Shown: positions 43,602 to 55,726 of the stretch, piece by piece | How the letters are laid out: each line of letters begins with the position of its first letter | Numbering within the stretch: position 1 is the first letter of the stretch | DNA from: Allopusillimonas ginsengisoli | GTDB taxonomy: Bacteria; Pseudomonadota; Gammaproteobacteria; Burkholderiales; Burkholderiaceae_B | Length of the DNA: 64,000 bases | Reading direction: 5' to 3' | NCBI GenBank assembly: GCA_005239165.1 | Contig: RAPG01000006.1 | Span: forward strand, 214,868-278,867 | Position numbers and translations under genes: made by a program | The notes under the pieces: generated by a model | What the model was told of the DNA's origin: nothing | The model's database searches: none | Seen by the model: only the letters and a program-made list of their open reading frames with translations

Positions 43602-45059
43602 TTAGCCAGTGCCTCCAACCGTCAAGCCTTCCATGCGTACGGTTGGCATACCGACACCCACCGGAACGCTCTGGCCGTCTTTACCACAAGTGCCTACGCC
43701 AGAGTCAAGCTGCATGTCATTGCCGACCATACTGACTCGATTCATCGCATCGGGCCCGTTACCGATAAGCGTCGCCCCCTTTACCGGGTAAGTAATCTTG
43801 CCATTTTCAATCATATAGGCCTCAGACGCCGAGAAGACGAACTTGCCACTGGTAATGTCCACCTGGCCGCCCCCGAAATTAGCCGCATAAAGGCCTTTTT
43901 TTACTGAAGCCAGCACTTCTTCAGGCGGAGTGGAGCCATCCAACATATAGGTGTTGGTCATGCGAGGCATAGGCAAATGTGCATATGATTCACGCCGCCC
44001 ATTGCCGGTCACCGGCATTTTCATCAGACGCGCATTCATCGAATCTTGCATGTAGCCGCGCAATATGCCGTCTTCAATCAGCACGTTACGTTGACTCACG
44101 TTGCCCTCATCATCGATATTAAGAGAGCCACGCCGGTCAGCCAGAGTACCGTCATCGACGACCGTGACACCCTTGGATGCCACCCGCTCGCCAATACGAC
44201 CCGCAAACACGCTGGAACCCTTGCGATTGAAATCACCCTCGAGACCGTGGCCAACCGCCTCATGCAACAAAATACCAGGCCAGCCTGAACCCAGCACAAC
44301 TGTCATTTCGCCGGCTGGCGCAGGGCGGGCCTCCAGGTTAATCATGGCTTCATGAACGGCGCGCTGCACATACGAACTCATAATGTCATCAGTAAAATAC
44401 GCCAGCCCAGTGCGCCCGCCACCACCGGCCGACCCCACTTCGCGGCGCCCGTTACGTTCGGCGATAACGGTAAGCGACAGCCTCACCAGAGGCCGCACGT
44501 CTGCAGCCATGCGCCCATCGCTGCCAGCGACCAGAATGACATCGTATTCGGCGCCAAGACTGGCCATCACTTGAATGATATGCGGGTCAGCTGCACGCGC
44601 CATGTGCTCAATGCGCTCAAGCAAGGCGACCTTTTCAGGTGCCGTGAGCGTGGCAACCGGATCAAGCGCCGGATACAGACTGCGTGCTGCGGGCAGATCT
44701 GCGCCGCTTACCTTTTGCCGCCCGGCACCTCGGCGAGCGATGGTACGCACCACTTCGGCTGAAGACAAAAGAGCTTCCGCCGACAGACTGTCAGAATAAG
44801 CAAAAGCCGTCTTCTCGCCGCTAATAGCCCTGACGCCTACACCCTGTTCAATTGAAAAACTGCCGGTTTTGACTATGCCCTCTTCAAGCGCCCAGCTTTC
44901 GCTACGAGTGTATTGAAAATACAGATCAGCGTAATCGACTTTGTGCGTGAAAATGGCGCCAAGAGCACGAGCCATGTCAGACTCAGTCAGCCCCCACGGA
45001 TCGAGCAGTGTAGATTTGGCGGTTGCCAGAGCGAGTATAGAAGGATCAACAAGTTTCAT
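43602..45059 (-). CDS. tldD: Metalloprotease TldD
   Basis: A 485-residue subunit of the TldD/TldE protease that processes small peptides such as microcin B17 and CcdA. The zinc motif is [11 protein letters not shown] near residue 258. The N-terminal half includes [20 protein letters not shown], and the C-terminal half [16 protein letters not shown] and [19 protein letters not shown], characteristic of TldD. Length matches the family (about 480). It lies 21 bp after the nitrilase gene on the same strand, a pairing common in betaproteobacteria. Confidence 0.95.
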   Translation of the reverse strand: MKLVDPSILALATAKSTLLDPWGLTESDMARALGAIFTHKVDYADLYFQYTRSESWALEEGIVKTGSFSIEQGVGVRAISGEKTAFAYSDSLSAEALLSSAEVVRTIARRGAGRQKVSGADLPAARSLYPALDPVATLTAPEKVALLERIEHMARAADPHIIQVMASLGAEYDVILVAGSDGRMAADVRPLVRLSLTVIAERNGRREVGSAGGGGRTGLAYFTDDIMSSYVQRAVHEAMINLEARPAPAGEMTVVLGSGWPGILLHEAVGHGLEGDFNRKGSSVFAGRIGERVASKGVTVVDDGTLADRRGSLNIDDEGNVSQRNVLIEDGILRGYMQDSMNARLMKMPVTGNGRRESYAHLPMPRMTNTYMLDGSTPPEEVLASVKKGLYAANFGGGQVDITSGKFVFSASEAYMIENGKITYPVKGATLIGNGPDAMNRVSMVGNDMQLDSGVGTCGKDGQSVPVGVGMPTVRMEGLTVGGTG

Positions 45060-45080
45060 AAGTACTTTTATAAAGAATTT

Positions 45081-45896
45081 TCAGCGGGTGCGGTGGGACC
45101 AGGCAGGCAGAGCAGTACGTACTTCATCAATACGTTGCAATTCTATATTGCCAATGGCCAGGCCGGGCCCGGTCGACTTAACATCAACCACGTCACCCCA
45201 TGGGTCTACCAGCATCGAGTGCCCCCAGGTACGTCTGCCATTTTCATGTGTCCCTCCTTGCGCCGGCGCCAGCACATAGCATTGGTTTTCGATGGCACGT
45301 GCCCGCAGCAGTATCTCCCAATGAGCCGCACCTGTCGTAAAGGTAAAGGCAGAGGGGAGAACAATGAGGCGTACATCGCTCATTTGCCGAAACAGCTCGG
45401 GGAACCTCAAGTCATAACATATCGACAAACCAACCTGACCAAAAGGCAAGGCAATGGTTTGCACAGCGTTGTCGCCCGGACGAATGGATACAGACTCATC
45501 GTAAGATTCATCACCCTTTTTAAATCCGAACAAATGGATTTTGTCATATCGGGCAATCTGATTACCATCAGGATCAAAAGCCAGGCAAGTATTATATATA
45601 CGTTCACTATCGGGGCTTTCAAGTGGCAGCGTACCACCAATCAGCCATATTCGATGCTTGCGCGCACAGTTCGCTAAAAACTGTTGTATAGGACCGCTGC
45701 CCTCAGCCTCTTTGATCAACAGCTTATCTTTATCGCGACGGCCCATAAAACAAAAATACTCCGGCAGCGCCACCAGTTTTGCACCTTGGCGTACCGCATC
45801 GTCAATAACCAGCGCCGCTTGCTGTAGATTATCGTCAACGCTGGCGCCAGAAACCATTTGCACAGCAGCGACGCGGAAATGTGCACTCATTGTCAT
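45081..45896 (-). CDS. Carbon-nitrogen hydrolase (Nit family)
   Basis: A 271-residue nitrilase-superfamily amidase. The catalytic triad is visible: Glu in LVALPEYFCFMG, Lys in YDKIHLFGFKKG, and Cys in VGLSICYDLRFPELFRQ. These contexts match the Nit1/Nit2 branch (deaminated glutathione amidase and relatives), which clears side products of transaminases. The start is the ATG at 45896; a second in-frame ATG follows two codons later. It is co-oriented with and close to tldD, so co-transcription is likely. Confidence 0.9.
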   Translation of the reverse strand: MTMSAHFRVAAVQMVSGASVDDNLQQAALVIDDAVRQGAKLVALPEYFCFMGRRDKDKLLIKEAEGSGPIQQFLANCARKHRIWLIGGTLPLESPDSERIYNTCLAFDPDGNQIARYDKIHLFGFKKGDESYDESVSIRPGDNAVQTIALPFGQVGLSICYDLRFPELFRQMSDVRLIVLPSAFTFTTGAAHWEILLRARAIENQCYVLAPAQGGTHENGRRTWGHSMLVDPWGDVVDVKSTGPGLAIGNIELQRIDEVRTALPAWSHRTR

Positions 45897-46048
45897 GAAG
45901 ATACACCTTTATAAACAGAAAATAAGTAATGCAATATGTACCCAGTATTTGCGATTGATTAATACAAATCTACGTTAGAATGCTCGCTAGCCTTACAAAC
46001 AAATACCGACCAGCCGCTCCATATACCTGCCAATAAACAGGAAGCATA

Positions 46049-46417
46049 ATGACTCGCGATACTTATACAGTCCTTAAACAGAAAATAGAAAAAGAAATAG
46101 TCAAACTTCAAAAGCAGGCGCAGGCTTTGCAAGAAAAACGGCGCGGCCCCGTCATTACGTCAATCGTGCGCTCCATGCGCGAATATGAAATAACCCCTGA
46201 AGAAATAACTGCCGCCCTGAACAAAGCCTCTGCTCGCAAGAGTGCCCACAAATCACATGAAGCAGCATCCAGGCCCACCGTCAAGCGTAAGGTACCGCCG
46301 AAATATCGCAACCCTGAAACTGGCGACACCTGGACAGGTCGGGGCAAGGCACCGCGCTGGGTCACAGCGGCCGAGGCCGCAGGTAAAGGCAGAGATGAAT
46401 TTCTTATCCAGAAATAA
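46049..46417 (+). CDS. H-NS family nucleoid-associated protein
   Basis: A 122-residue protein. The N-terminal half is a coiled-coil oligomerisation region (LKQKIEKEIVKLQKQAQALQ). The C-terminal DNA-binding domain has KYRNPETGDTWTGRGKAPRW, matching the H-NS core (TWTGRGRxPxW). It is of the short betaproteobacterial BpH3 type and may silence AT-rich or foreign genes such as the prophage region. It is flanked by divergent and convergent genes and looks monocistronic. Confidence 0.92.
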   Translation: MTRDTYTVLKQKIEKEIVKLQKQAQALQEKRRGPVITSIVRSMREYEITPEEITAALNKASARKSAHKSHEAASRPTVKRKVPPKYRNPETGDTWTGRGKAPRWVTAAEAAGKGRDEFLIQK

Positions 46418-46456
46418 GCCTGTATGGCGGGTTTAACGTTAATCAGAAAAAACTTG

Positions 46457-47101
46457 CTAGCGCCTGCGTTCGTATTCAATCTCACGAACTTGCCCATTAT
46501 TACCCGGGAACTCGTCAAATACGGCCTGAGCAAGATATGGCATGGCTTGCATTAAATTATCGTAACGGCTCACGTTAACCGCTGTCGAACGATATACTTC
46601 GGCATTGTGGTTTTGATTATCGTTAATGGTAACTGTAAGTGTGTTTTTATATACAACAACCGGCACATTGGACGGAGGTGGTGAGTAATAAATGCCACCG
46701 CCCCACACGCGGGCACCCCCATACCAGCCGAACGCAGGGCCAAAACCCCAGCCATCATTTAAATACGGATCAGGATACTGCTGCACCCAAGTTTGCGTAG
46801 CCGGGTTTTCATAACGAATATGCACTGTAAACCGCGGCTTGTCTGACTGGGCTTCCACAAGCCCCACAGGGCCGATGGCCGCACGCACCATATCGGCAAT
46901 AGCTTGAAACTCCAGATTATTTTGCTGGTTTTCGTACGGTACGATGCGATAAGTTTGCCCCTGGCTGCCGCCTGGCCACTGTTGAAAACTGGTTACGCGC
47001 GCTGATAAAGTTGATGCGCATCCGGAAACCAGAATGACACCTGCCAGAATCACGAACGCTCGCATCAATATATGCCGGCGCTGATTTAACTTCATCCACA
47101 T
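46457..47101 (-). CDS. DUF4136 lipoprotein
   Basis: A 214-residue lipoprotein: the signal peptide ends in the lipobox LVSGC (Cys near residue 30). The mature part has the DUF4136 pattern (ARVTSFQQWPGGSQGQTYRI, NNLEFQAIADMVRAAIGPVG) and a Tyr/Gly-rich segment (WGFGPAFGWYGGARVWGGG). I take the ATG at 47101 because GGGGGAG lies just upstream; the longer frame is unsupported. Probably attached to the outer membrane; function unknown. Confidence 0.85.
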   Translation of the reverse strand: MWMKLNQRRHILMRAFVILAGVILVSGCASTLSARVTSFQQWPGGSQGQTYRIVPYENQQNNLEFQAIADMVRAAIGPVGLVEAQSDKPRFTVHIRYENPATQTWVQQYPDPYLNDGWGFGPAFGWYGGARVWGGGIYYSPPPSNVPVVVYKNTLTVTINDNQNHNAEVYRSTAVNVSRYDNLMQAMPYLAQAVFDEFPGNNGQVREIEYERRR

Positions 47102-47310
47102 AAAACTCCCCCTGCAGCTAACGGATGCTGCCACAAGCCCAGAACGCAGCTATGGTCTCCGGGCGCTATGCTAACAGTGTATGACCATATTACGGTCAAA
47201 AAGGTTGCACAGGTATTACGAAATGCACTGCCCACGCGAGAACCTTCCCGACGTAAGCGCCGAGCAAACACTACAATAGAACCATATCTTTGTAATGGAC
47301 ACTACCCAGC

Positions 47311-50010
47311 ATGCGCACCGATACCGTACCCGCCATTTCGCGGCATGACTACAAGCCCTACCCCTACCGGGTTCCTCACGTTGACCTGAGCTTCGACCTG
47401 CACTCGGCACAAACCCGAGTACAAGCATCAATTGCGTTTGAGCGTATCGGCAACGACAACGCGCCCCTGGTTCTCAACGGACAAGACCTTGTGCTCGAAT
47501 CCGTTGTCATCGAGGGCCGCACGCTTATGGCCGACGACTACGAACTGGCTGAAGACACGCTAACACTGCACCCTGATGCAAGCCATTTCACCGTGGTCAT
47601 TACCAGCCTGTGCCGTCCCTCCGACAACACCACTCTGATGGGTCTGTACGTATCAGGAGATCACCTGTTCACACAATGTGAAGCTGAAGGATTCAGGCGA
47701 ATCACCTGGTTTCCCGATCGGCCTGATGTCATGGCACGCTACAACGTATGTTTGCGCGCCGACAAAACACACTACCCACTGCTGCTTTCAAATGGCAATT
47801 TGATCAGCCAGCAAGATCTTCCCGATGGCCGGCATGAAGCCCGCTGGGAAGACCCTCATCCCAAGCCCAGCTATCTCTTTGCATTGGTCGCGGGTGACTT
47901 CGACTGTCGAGAGCAGGCCATACGCACACAGAGCGGCCGAAATGCGCTGTTGCAGGTCTATAGTGACAGGGGTTCACGCGACAAAACCGAATGGGCACTC
48001 GATTGCCTTAATCGCTCGGTGCGCTGGGATGAGCAACGTTTCGGCCTCGAACTCGATCTCGATCGTTTCATGATCGTCGCCGCACGTGATTTCAATATGG
48101 GCGCCATGGAAAATAAAGGGCTAAACATATTTAATTCGGCGTATGTACTGGCCGATCCTCATAGCGCCCCCGACACCGCCTACCGAAACATCGAGGCGGT
48201 CATTGGCCACGAGTACTTCCATAACTGGACAGGCAACCGCGTAACCTGCCGAGACTGGTTTCAACTCTCATTGAAAGAAGGCCTGACTGTCTTTCGCGAC
48301 CAGGAATTCTCCGCAGACATGCTTGCCGCCGGGCTGTCTGACGCTGAAGCCGTATCGGCACGCGCTGTAAAGCGTATTGACGACGTCAGCACCTTGCGTA
48401 TTGCCCAGTTCCCTGAAGATGCCGGCCCGATGGCCCATCCTATCCGTCCTGAAAGCTATCAGGAAATCGCCAATTTCTATACGGCCACTATCTACGAAAA
48501 AGGCGCCGAAGTCATACGCATGCAGCACACACTGCTGGGCGAAGAGGGTTTCCGCAAGGGCCTGACCGAATATTTCAGACGCCATGACGGGCAGGCTGTC
48601 ACCTGCGACGACTTTGTCAGCGCCATGGAGTCGGTTTACACACAGCAGCACCCAGGCAAAGACCTTGCCGTGTTTCGCCGCTGGTACCAGCAGGCCGGCA
48701 CACCGCATATCAAAGTCACCATGCACTATGACGCGTCTGCCAAAACCTGCGCAATTACTCTACGCCAGCACTGCGAACCTGCAGGCATAGAAAGAAAACA
48801 GACCCCACTACAACCCAAGCCACCTTTGCATATTCCTTTTGCACTTGGATTGCTTGACGGTGAAGGCCACCCTTTGCAGCTTGACGTCGAGGGTCATCGC
48901 TGCGAAACCGCGTTGCTTGAGCTGCTTGAACAGGAGCAGACGTGGGTATTTCCAAATATAGATAAAAAACCAATACCATCTTTATTGCGTAATTTTTCCG
49001 CACCCGTCATCGTTGAATTTGACTTCAGTGACGCCGACCTGGCACTGCTGGCGCAGCACGACTCAGATCCGTTTGCCCGCTGGGAAGCGAGCCAGGCATT
49101 GGCCACCCGACAGCTTCTGGCTCTTACTAAGGCATTTTCCAGCAATCATGCCCCTGTCATCGCTCCCGTATTTCTTGATACCTGGCGTGCACTTACCCAG
49201 GACAAGCAGATTACCGATGCATATAAGGCCCGCATACTAGCCATCCCCAGCGACAAAGAGTTGCTCGAGAAAACCTCGCCGCTAAACCCTCTGGGTGCCG
49301 TGCAGGCGGTGCAGCATTTGCGTGCCGCCCTTGGCCACACACTGGCCGAGCAGTGGCTGACAGTATGGCAAGAATGCACTATGGCCACCGATCAAAGGCC
49401 GTACAGCCCTGACCCCGTGTCTTCGGGCCACCGCGCGCTGAAGAATCTTGCACTGTCATACTTGCTGGCTGGAAACCACCCCGACGCCAGCCAGCTGGCG
49501 CTCGATCAGTACAATAATGCCGGCAACATGACCGACCGTATGGGAGGCCTGACAGCGCTGGTGCACTATGGCAACGAAACAGACCGGGCCCGCGTACTCG
49601 AGCATTTTTACCAGCAATGGCAACAAGACCCCCTAGTTGTCGACAGATGGTTTGCACTGCAGGCAAGCGCTCCAAGTGCCACTGTTGAAACCGTGCGCTC
49701 GCTGATGCTGCATCCTGCATTTTCGCTGCGCAATCCCAATCGCGCGCGTTCTGTCGTTTTCCAGTTCTGCATCAACAACCTGCAGGGCATTCACAGCCCG
49801 GGCGGGTATGCCTTCTGGGTCGAACAGGTGTTGGCGCTCAATGCGCTCAACCCCGAAATCGCAGCCAGGTTAGCGCGTGCTTTTGACAACTGGGGCCGGT
49901 ATGCCGAGCCACAACAAAGCGCGATGCGCGAGGCGCTCGAACAAGTGAGCCAGCACACCAGCCTGTCGCGCAATGTAAATGAAATCATTACAAAAGCCTT
50001 GAATATTTAA
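47311..50010 (+). CDS. pepN: Aminopeptidase N
   Basis: An 899-residue M1 metallopeptidase of the proteobacterial PepN type. The exopeptidase motif is [15 protein letters not shown], and the zinc site [20 protein letters not shown] is followed by [13 protein letters not shown] with the third ligand. The C-terminal part is the all-helical ARM-like domain that encloses the active site. It removes N-terminal residues from peptides in the cytosol. The fbp gene begins 14 bp later, so the two are probably co-transcribed. Confidence 0.96.
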   Translation: MRTDTVPAISRHDYKPYPYRVPHVDLSFDLHSAQTRVQASIAFERIGNDNAPLVLNGQDLVLESVVIEGRTLMADDYELAEDTLTLHPDASHFTVVITSLCRPSDNTTLMGLYVSGDHLFTQCEAEGFRRITWFPDRPDVMARYNVCLRADKTHYPLLLSNGNLISQQDLPDGRHEARWEDPHPKPSYLFALVAGDFDCREQAIRTQSGRNALLQVYSDRGSRDKTEWALDCLNRSVRWDEQRFGLELDLDRFMIVAARDFNMGAMENKGLNIFNSAYVLADPHSAPDTAYRNIEAVIGHEYFHNWTGNRVTCRDWFQLSLKEGLTVFRDQEFSADMLAAGLSDAEAVSARAVKRIDDVSTLRIAQFPEDAGPMAHPIRPESYQEIANFYTATIYEKGAEVIRMQHTLLGEEGFRKGLTEYFRRHDGQAVTCDDFVSAMESVYTQQHPGKDLAVFRRWYQQAGTPHIKVTMHYDASAKTCAITLRQHCEPAGIERKQTPLQPKPPLHIPFALGLLDGEGHPLQLDVEGHRCETALLELLEQEQTWVFPNIDKKPIPSLLRNFSAPVIVEFDFSDADLALLAQHDSDPFARWEASQALATRQLLALTKAFSSNHAPVIAPVFLDTWRALTQDKQITDAYKARILAIPSDKELLEKTSPLNPLGAVQAVQHLRAALGHTLAEQWLTVWQECTMATDQRPYSPDPVSSGHRALKNLALSYLLAGNHPDASQLALDQYNNAGNMTDRMGGLTALVHYGNETDRARVLEHFYQQWQQDPLVVDRWFALQASAPSATVETVRSLMLHPAFSLRNPNRARSVVFQFCINNLQGIHSPGGYAFWVEQVLALNALNPEIAARLARAFDNWGRYAEPQQSAMREALEQVSQHTSLSRNVNEIITKALNI

Positions 50011-50024
50011 TCCATGGAGCACAC

Positions 50025-51044
50025 ATGTCTCGTAAGACCCTGACCCAGTATCTGGTTGAACAACAACGTAAAGAACAGGCCGTATCGGCGGAGGTCCGCT
50101 TGCTGATCGAGGTGGTGGCCCGCGCCTGCAAAGCCATCGGCCATGCGGTCGGAAAAGGTGCACTGGGTAATGTGCTGGGCAGTCTTGATACCGAGAACGT
50201 TCAAGGTGAGGTACAGAAAAAACTCGACGTTATGTCAAACGAGATTTTGCTCGAGGCCAACGAATGGGGGGGCCATCTGGCGGCCATGGCGTCCGAAGAA
50301 ATGGAAACCATCCACCTGATACCCAACCGATACCCCAAAGGCGAACATCTGCTGCTCATCGATCCACTAGATGGGTCTTCAAATATTGACGTTAACGTCT
50401 CTATCGGCACGATTTTTTCCGTGCTGCAGGCACCACATCACGTCTCGGGTCAAGACGTCAACGAGCAAGACTTCCTGCAACCAGGTGTCAAGCAGGTTGC
50501 TGCGGGTTACGCCATTTACGGCCCTCAGACCATGCTTATTCTTACCGTAGGCACCGGCGTGGTGGCCTTTACGCTCGACCGAGAATTAGGCGCATGGCAG
50601 CTTACCAACGAGAGCATCACCATACCCGAGCAAACGGCAGAGTTCGCCATTAACATGTCGAACATGCGTCACTGGGAAGCCCCGGTAAAACGCTACATTG
50701 ATGATTGCCTGGCCGGCGAAAATGGCCCCCTCGGCAAAGACTACAACATGCGCTGGGTCGCCTCTATGGTGGCTGACGTGCACCGTATCCTGACGCGCGG
50801 CGGTGTTTTTCTGTATCCCCGCGACCAGCGACCCAAGAGCAAAGAAGGCAAGCTGCGGCTTATGTATGAAGCCAACCCCATGAGCTTTCTCGTAGAACAA
50901 GCAGGCGGGGCGGCCACCGACGGCAACCGCCGTATTCTTGATATCGAACCCCACAAACTGCACCAGCGCATTGGCGTAGTGCTGGGCTCCAAAGAAGAAG
51001 TGGAGCGCATAACGCGCTACCACAACGAAGAACAGACCAGCTGA
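50025..51044 (+). CDS. fbp: Fructose-1,6-bisphosphatase, class 1
   Basis: A 339-residue gluconeogenic phosphatase. The metal/substrate motif [20 protein letters not shown] is near residue 110, and [20 protein letters not shown] near the C-terminus. Length is typical (330-340). The ATG at 50025 has GGAG at about -7 and lies 14 bp after pepN. It works in the cytosol, converting fructose 1,6-bisphosphate to fructose 6-phosphate. Confidence 0.96.
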   Translation: MSRKTLTQYLVEQQRKEQAVSAEVRLLIEVVARACKAIGHAVGKGALGNVLGSLDTENVQGEVQKKLDVMSNEILLEANEWGGHLAAMASEEMETIHLIPNRYPKGEHLLLIDPLDGSSNIDVNVSIGTIFSVLQAPHHVSGQDVNEQDFLQPGVKQVAAGYAIYGPQTMLILTVGTGVVAFTLDRELGAWQLTNESITIPEQTAEFAINMSNMRHWEAPVKRYIDDCLAGENGPLGKDYNMRWVASMVADVHRILTRGGVFLYPRDQRPKSKEGKLRLMYEANPMSFLVEQAGGAATDGNRRILDIEPHKLHQRIGVVLGSKEEVERITRYHNEEQTS

Positions 51045-51059
51045 TTGCACTACCCGCCC

Positions 51060-51080
51060 GTCGCCCCTTGTAAGGGCGAC
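51060..51080. terminator. Hairpin between convergent fbp and quinone reductase genes
   Basis: GTCGCCC (51060-51066) and GGGCGAC (51074-51080) with a 7-base loop. There is no T-run, so termination efficiency is doubtful. Confidence 0.45.
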
Positions 51081-51097
51081 CGGCGAGCGTCGGGAGT

Positions 51098-52084
51098 TTA
51101 ATCGAGCGTCAAAATAGTTGCGCCAGTCGTTTTACGGCCTGCCAGCGCCTCTTGCGCCTGCCCTGCATCTTCAAGCGCAAAACGCTGGCCAATATTGATG
51201 CGCATTTTTTTCTTTTTGATCAGATCGAACAACTCGTCAGCGGCCGCCTGCATTTTTTCTTGTGTAGTTACATGCGTACCGAGCGTGGGTCGGGTTACAA
51301 ATAACGAGCCCTTGGCGGCCAGCAAACCGAGGTTAACCCCCTCGACCGAGCCGGAGGCATTTCCATAACTAACCATCAGCCCTCGTGGCTGCAGGCAGTC
51401 TAGCGAAGTAAGCCAGGTATCTTTGCCCACGCCGTCATACACCACTGGCACTTTCTTGCCACCAGTAAGCTCAAGCACACGCTCGACCACGTTTTCACGC
51501 GAATAATCAATAACTTCCCATGCGCCATGCGCCTTGGCCAGTGCCACTTTTTCGGGCGTGGACGCGGTGCCGATAAGCTTGACACCCAACGCCTTGGCCC
51601 ATTGGCAAGCGATAAGCCCAACGCCGCCCGCTGCCGCGTGGAACAAAATAGTTTCGCCCCCCTGGAGCCGATAAGTCTGGCGGAACAGATACTGCACGGT
51701 GAGCCCTTTGAGCATCATGGCAGCGGCTTCGTCAAACCCCACAAACTTAGGAATTTTCACCACACGATCTGCGGGCACATTTCGGGCTTCTGCGTAGGCG
51801 CCAATCGGGCTTTGCCCGTAGGCAACGCGATCCCCCACCTTCAGATGGCGAACATCGTCGCCTACAGCCTCAACCACACCTGAGGCCTCGAACCCCAACC
51901 CATGCGGCAACGCATGTTGATACAGGCCGGTTCGGAAATAGATATCGATAAAATTCAGGCCCACCGCTTTCTGGCGTATGGTAACCTCATTTTTTGCCGG
52001 GTCCGGCACGCTGACAGAAACAAGCTTAAGCACTTCTGGGCCGCCGTGCTGCTCGATGCATATGGCTTTAACCTGGGTTTCCAA
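51098..52084 (-). CDS. NADPH:quinone oxidoreductase (zinc-free MDR family)
   Basis: A 328-residue medium-chain dehydrogenase/reductase of the Qor type. GGPEVLKLVSV near the N-terminus, LPHGLGFEASGVVEAVGDDV, and the nucleotide-binding loop ILFHAAAGGVGLIACQWAKA are all diagnostic; structural zinc cysteines are absent, as in the quinone reductases. The start is a TTG at 52084, supported by AGGAGAG four bases upstream. One-electron reduction of quinones with NADPH is the family activity. Confidence 0.9.
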   Translation of the reverse strand: METQVKAICIEQHGGPEVLKLVSVSVPDPAKNEVTIRQKAVGLNFIDIYFRTGLYQHALPHGLGFEASGVVEAVGDDVRHLKVGDRVAYGQSPIGAYAEARNVPADRVVKIPKFVGFDEAAAMMLKGLTVQYLFRQTYRLQGGETILFHAAAGGVGLIACQWAKALGVKLIGTASTPEKVALAKAHGAWEVIDYSRENVVERVLELTGGKKVPVVYDGVGKDTWLTSLDCLQPRGLMVSYGNASGSVEGVNLGLLAAKGSLFVTRPTLGTHVTTQEKMQAAADELFDLIKKKKMRINIGQRFALEDAGQAQEALAGRKTTGATILTLD

Positions 52085-52221
52085 GAGACTCTCCTTCCTT
52101 TAAGTTCACACTACGCCGTAAGGTGCCTAGTTTAAATCTTTATGGCCGATCTGTACTCCTTTTGCAGGGTTCTTTCTTGCGCTGCAATGCCCTTCAATAA
52201 GGCGTCCTACCAAATTCCGGC

Positions 52222-53091
52222 ATGAATCGTCAGCGCGCGCTTCTCGCCATTCATATCGCTGCCGTGCTCTTCGGGCTAACAGGTATCTTTGGCAAACTCA
52301 TACAAGGCGACCCTTCGGTCATTACGGCGGGGCGAGCCGGTTTCGCGGTACTGGCCCTAATTGCCTTCATGCGCTTCCAGGGCACATCACCACTACGTGG
52401 CATAAAAAAACGCGACATTCGTGTCATGGCCATGGCCGCGCTTATGCTGGCCGTGCACTGGGTTACCTTTTTCATGGCCGTAAAAATTGCGGGCGTGGCA
52501 GTAGCCACCCTGGGTTTTGCCAGTTTTCCGGCATTCATCACGCTATGTGAAGGCCTGCTATTCAAAGAAAAAATCAGCAAAGATGAGTGGCTCATTCTAT
52601 TGCTGGTCACTGCCGGCCTGGTGCTAGTCACCCCCTCGTTCAATTTTCGCGATGACGCCACTATAGGCCTGGCCTGGGCCCTGATTTCGGGGCTGGCCTT
52701 TGCGTTATTTGCCCTTATCAACCGTCGCGCAGCAGCTGGCATTCCAGCGCAACAGGTGGCCTGCTGGGAAAACCTGTTTGTGTTAGTGCTCACTGCGCCA
52801 TTTGCCATATCAACTGTCGCCCAACTGGGCGCACTTGATTGGGTCTGGCTGGCCATGCTGGGCATTATGTGCACAGCGTTATCTCATTACCTTATGGTTG
52901 CCAGTCTGTCTGTACTCAACGCCCGTAGTGCGGGCATTGTCATCGCGCTCGAGCCTATTTATGCCATTCTGTTTGCGGCCGTTCTGTTCGGCCAATACCC
53001 GACACTGCGTATGATTGCCGGCGGGATGCTCATGATTGGTGCCATTATCTGGTCGGGGCTGCGACAAATCGACAAGACGCACACTGCATAA
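52222..53091 (+). CDS. EamA/DMT-family transporter
   Basis: A 289-residue membrane protein with ten hydrophobic segments arranged as two EamA repeats (about residues 8-140 and 150-285). GVAVATLGFASFPAFITLCE ends the first repeat's core, and SAGIVIALEPIYAILFAAVL that of the second. The family exports amino acids, nucleosides or other metabolites; the substrate is unknown. The non-coding 214 bp that follow show no gene. Confidence 0.9.
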   Translation: MNRQRALLAIHIAAVLFGLTGIFGKLIQGDPSVITAGRAGFAVLALIAFMRFQGTSPLRGIKKRDIRVMAMAALMLAVHWVTFFMAVKIAGVAVATLGFASFPAFITLCEGLLFKEKISKDEWLILLLVTAGLVLVTPSFNFRDDATIGLAWALISGLAFALFALINRRAAAGIPAQQVACWENLFVLVLTAPFAISTVAQLGALDWVWLAMLGIMCTALSHYLMVASLSVLNARSAGIVIALEPIYAILFAAVLFGQYPTLRMIAGGMLMIGAIIWSGLRQIDKTHTA

Positions 53092-53305
53092 CCCAAACGG
53101 CGATGCCGATAACGACCCTGCTACCCCGCCAGGGCTACGTGGGCACCAGGCCATATACGCACGACAGGCCGCGTCTCAGGGTGATTGCTTTTCACATGGC
53201 GCAGGCACCGCAAGGCGTATTCAACATGAACCCCACCGACCATGCAGGTTTAGCCTTAGTCTGACAATGTTTAAACGTGATCCAGACAAATTTGGCACAG
53301 ACCGT

Positions 53306-54859
53306 TTAACGCCGCTTTTTCCCACCAATTAGCGACCCCAATACGCCTCTTAACAGGCTAGTCGTCGTGCTTCGAACGGCACTCTTGACGGCAGACTGCA
53401 TAACGCCATCACGGCGACCGCCTCGCGGCCCAACCGAACCAAAAAGAAAGTCACTAACTGCATCAAGCACGCCATTTTCTTGCGTAGGCTGTGCAGCATT
53501 ACCTGCAGAACCCTTGCCTGAACCAGAAGCCGGCATCGTAGCTGCAGCCGTCGCTTCAGCCTGAGCCAGTTGTGACGCGTCTGTGGCGCGCTGCTGCAAA
53601 CGCTCATACGCAGACTCCCGATCAACAGTCTGCTCATACCTGCCACCCACCACCGAAGCCGCTCTTATAGCCTGGCGCTCTGCATCAGTTGCAGGACCGA
53701 TACGGCTGCCTGGCGCCAACATCCATACTCTTTCCGTCGGCGACGGGCTACCTTTCTCATCAAGCAAGGACACCAGAGCCTCACCTACACCCAATTCAGT
53801 AATGGCGGCCTCAATATCAAGCCCTGCATTAGGCCGCATCGTTTGAGCGGTTGAGCGCACTGCCTTTTGATCACGTGGCGTGAAGGCCCGCAGAGCGTGC
53901 TGAATACGGTTTCCCAGCTGCCCCAGCACGGTATCAGGAATATCTACGGGATTTTGTGTAACAAAAAACACCCCTACGCCCTTGGAGCGAACCAGCCTTA
54001 CCACCTGCTCTATTTTTTCGAGCAAGGCTTTTGGCGCATCGTTAAACAACAAATGGGCCTCATCAAAGAAAAACACCAGTTTGGGTTTCTCCGGGTCACC
54101 CATCTCGGGCAGGGTTTCATAGAGCTCGGCCAATAACCAAAGCAGGAAAACGGCGTACAGGCGTGGCGACATCATGAGTTTGTCGGCCGCCAGAATATTA
54201 ACCATACCCTGCCCTTTTTCATTGACCCGTATAAGGTCATGAATATCGAGCATAGGTTCGCCGAAGAATTTTTCACCACCCTGTGACTCCAGCGTCAGCA
54301 AACGCCGCTGTATGGCACCTATGGACGACGCCGAGACATTGCCATAGCGGGTGCGCAGTTCGGCGGCCCGGTCGCCCACATTCTGAAGCATGGCCCGCAG
54401 ATCTTTCATATCAAGCAGGAGCTGCCCTTCATCATCCGCCACTTTGAACATCAGCGTCAGCACCCCCTCTTGGGTGTCGTTGAGTTCCAGCATGCGCGAA
54501 AGCAACAACGGCCCCATGTCGGACACTGTTGCGCGCACAGGATGGCCCTGCTCGCCGAACACATCCCACAGCACGACCGGACAAGCACTCCAGACCGGCG
54601 TGGGCAGGTCCAGACGCTTGAGTCGCTCTTCGAGCTTGGGGTTGGGCTGGGCGGCCTGCGAAATACCGGTAAGGTCGCCTTTGACGTCCGCCATGAATAC
54701 CGGAGTACCCATGCGCGAAAAGGCCTCTGCCAACACCTGGAGCGTGACCGTTTTACCGGTGCCGGTAGCGCCAGTAATGCATCCATGCCTATTGGCAAGT
54801 CGTGGCAGCAGACAGCATTCATGAGAGGCGTTTTTTGCGATCAGGACGGGATCAGCCAT
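53306..54859 (-). CDS. DUF853 / HerA-like ATPase
   Basis: A 517-residue cytosolic P-loop protein (YjgR type). Walker A is [20 protein letters not shown] near residue 28; Walker B is [40 protein letters not shown] is the sensor-like segment of the HerA/FtsK superfamily. The C-terminus is Ala/Ser-rich and basic. The ATG at 54859 is preferred over the TTG at 54913. The cellular role of the family is not established. It is divergent from yebC with 129 bp between. Confidence 0.9.
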   Translation of the reverse strand: MADPVLIAKNASHECCLLPRLANRHGCITGATGTGKTVTLQVLAEAFSRMGTPVFMADVKGDLTGISQAAQPNPKLEERLKRLDLPTPVWSACPVVLWDVFGEQGHPVRATVSDMGPLLLSRMLELNDTQEGVLTLMFKVADDEGQLLLDMKDLRAMLQNVGDRAAELRTRYGNVSASSIGAIQRRLLTLESQGGEKFFGEPMLDIHDLIRVNEKGQGMVNILAADKLMMSPRLYAVFLLWLLAELYETLPEMGDPEKPKLVFFFDEAHLLFNDAPKALLEKIEQVVRLVRSKGVGVFFVTQNPVDIPDTVLGQLGNRIQHALRAFTPRDQKAVRSTAQTMRPNAGLDIEAAITELGVGEALVSLLDEKGSPSPTERVWMLAPGSRIGPATDAERQAIRAASVVGGRYEQTVDRESAYERLQQRATDASQLAQAEATAAATMPASGSGKGSAGNAAQPTQENGVLDAVSDFLFGSVGPRGGRRDGVMQSAVKSAVRSTTTSLLRGVLGSLIGGKKRR

Positions 54860-54988
54860 AGTTAAAGATTCCACAGTTGCAGGGTTTAAAACAGAGTTCC
54901 CAAGGATGGCCAAGTGTAATTCCGTGCCCGTTATCGTGCACAGGTTAAAATGACACTTTAACTGTTGTTTAGATTACAAGACAGGATT

Positions 54989-55720
54989 ATGGCCGGACAC
55001 AGTAAATGGGCGAACATCCAGCACCGAAAAGGTCGCCAAGACGCCAAGCGCGGCAAGCTCTGGACAAAAATCATTCGTGAGATCACCGTGGCGGCACGCG
55101 CCGGCGGGGCCGACCCTGATTCCAACCCCAGTTTGCGCATGGCCTGGGACAAAGCCACAGCTGCCAATATGCCCAAAGACAACATACAACGGGCAATTCT
55201 GCGGGGTGCAGGCGGCGCCGACGGAGCCAACTACGAAGAAGTGCGCTACGAGGGTTACGGGGTGGGTGGCGCTGCCATCATCATTGATTGCGTCACCGAC
55301 AACCGCACACGTACCGTCGCCGAGGTGCGTCATGCACTCTCCAAAAACGGGGGCAACCTCGGGCAAGACGGCTCTGTCGCGTTCATGTTCCAGCACTGCG
55401 GGCAGTTTCTCTTTGCTCCCGGCACGTCCGAATACCGTGTCATGGAGATCGCCCTTGAGGCCGGTGCCGAAGACGTCATTACCGACGAAGACGGCTTAAT
55501 TGAGGTCATTTCAGCCCCTACAGACTACGCTGCCGTCAAAGCAGCCTTCGAACGGGCCGAGCTCGCACCCGAAGTACATGGCCTCATCATGAAACCATTA
55601 AACGAAACCGAGCTTACCGGTGACGATGCCGAGGCAATGCAAAAAATCCTCGACGTTCTTGAAGGTCTTGACGACGTTCAAGAGATTTACACAACCGCCG
55701 TTTTCGACGAAGCAGACTAA
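54989..55720 (+). CDS. yebC: YebC/PmpR-family protein
   Basis: A 243-residue protein beginning [20 protein letters not shown], the universal signature. Further family segments are [40 protein letters not shown] and [15 protein letters not shown]. YebC-type proteins act as DNA-binding regulators and have been linked to translation of difficult (for example proline-rich) stretches. The ATG at 54989 is chosen by the signature; the frame above is short. It starts the conserved block running into purD (6 bp gap). Confidence 0.95.
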   Translation: MAGHSKWANIQHRKGRQDAKRGKLWTKIIREITVAARAGGADPDSNPSLRMAWDKATAANMPKDNIQRAILRGAGGADGANYEEVRYEGYGVGGAAIIIDCVTDNRTRTVAEVRHALSKNGGNLGQDGSVAFMFQHCGQFLFAPGTSEYRVMEIALEAGAEDVITDEDGLIEVISAPTDYAAVKAAFERAELAPEVHGLIMKPLNETELTGDDAEAMQKILDVLEGLDDVQEIYTTAVFDEAD

Positions 55721-55726
55721 ATCATC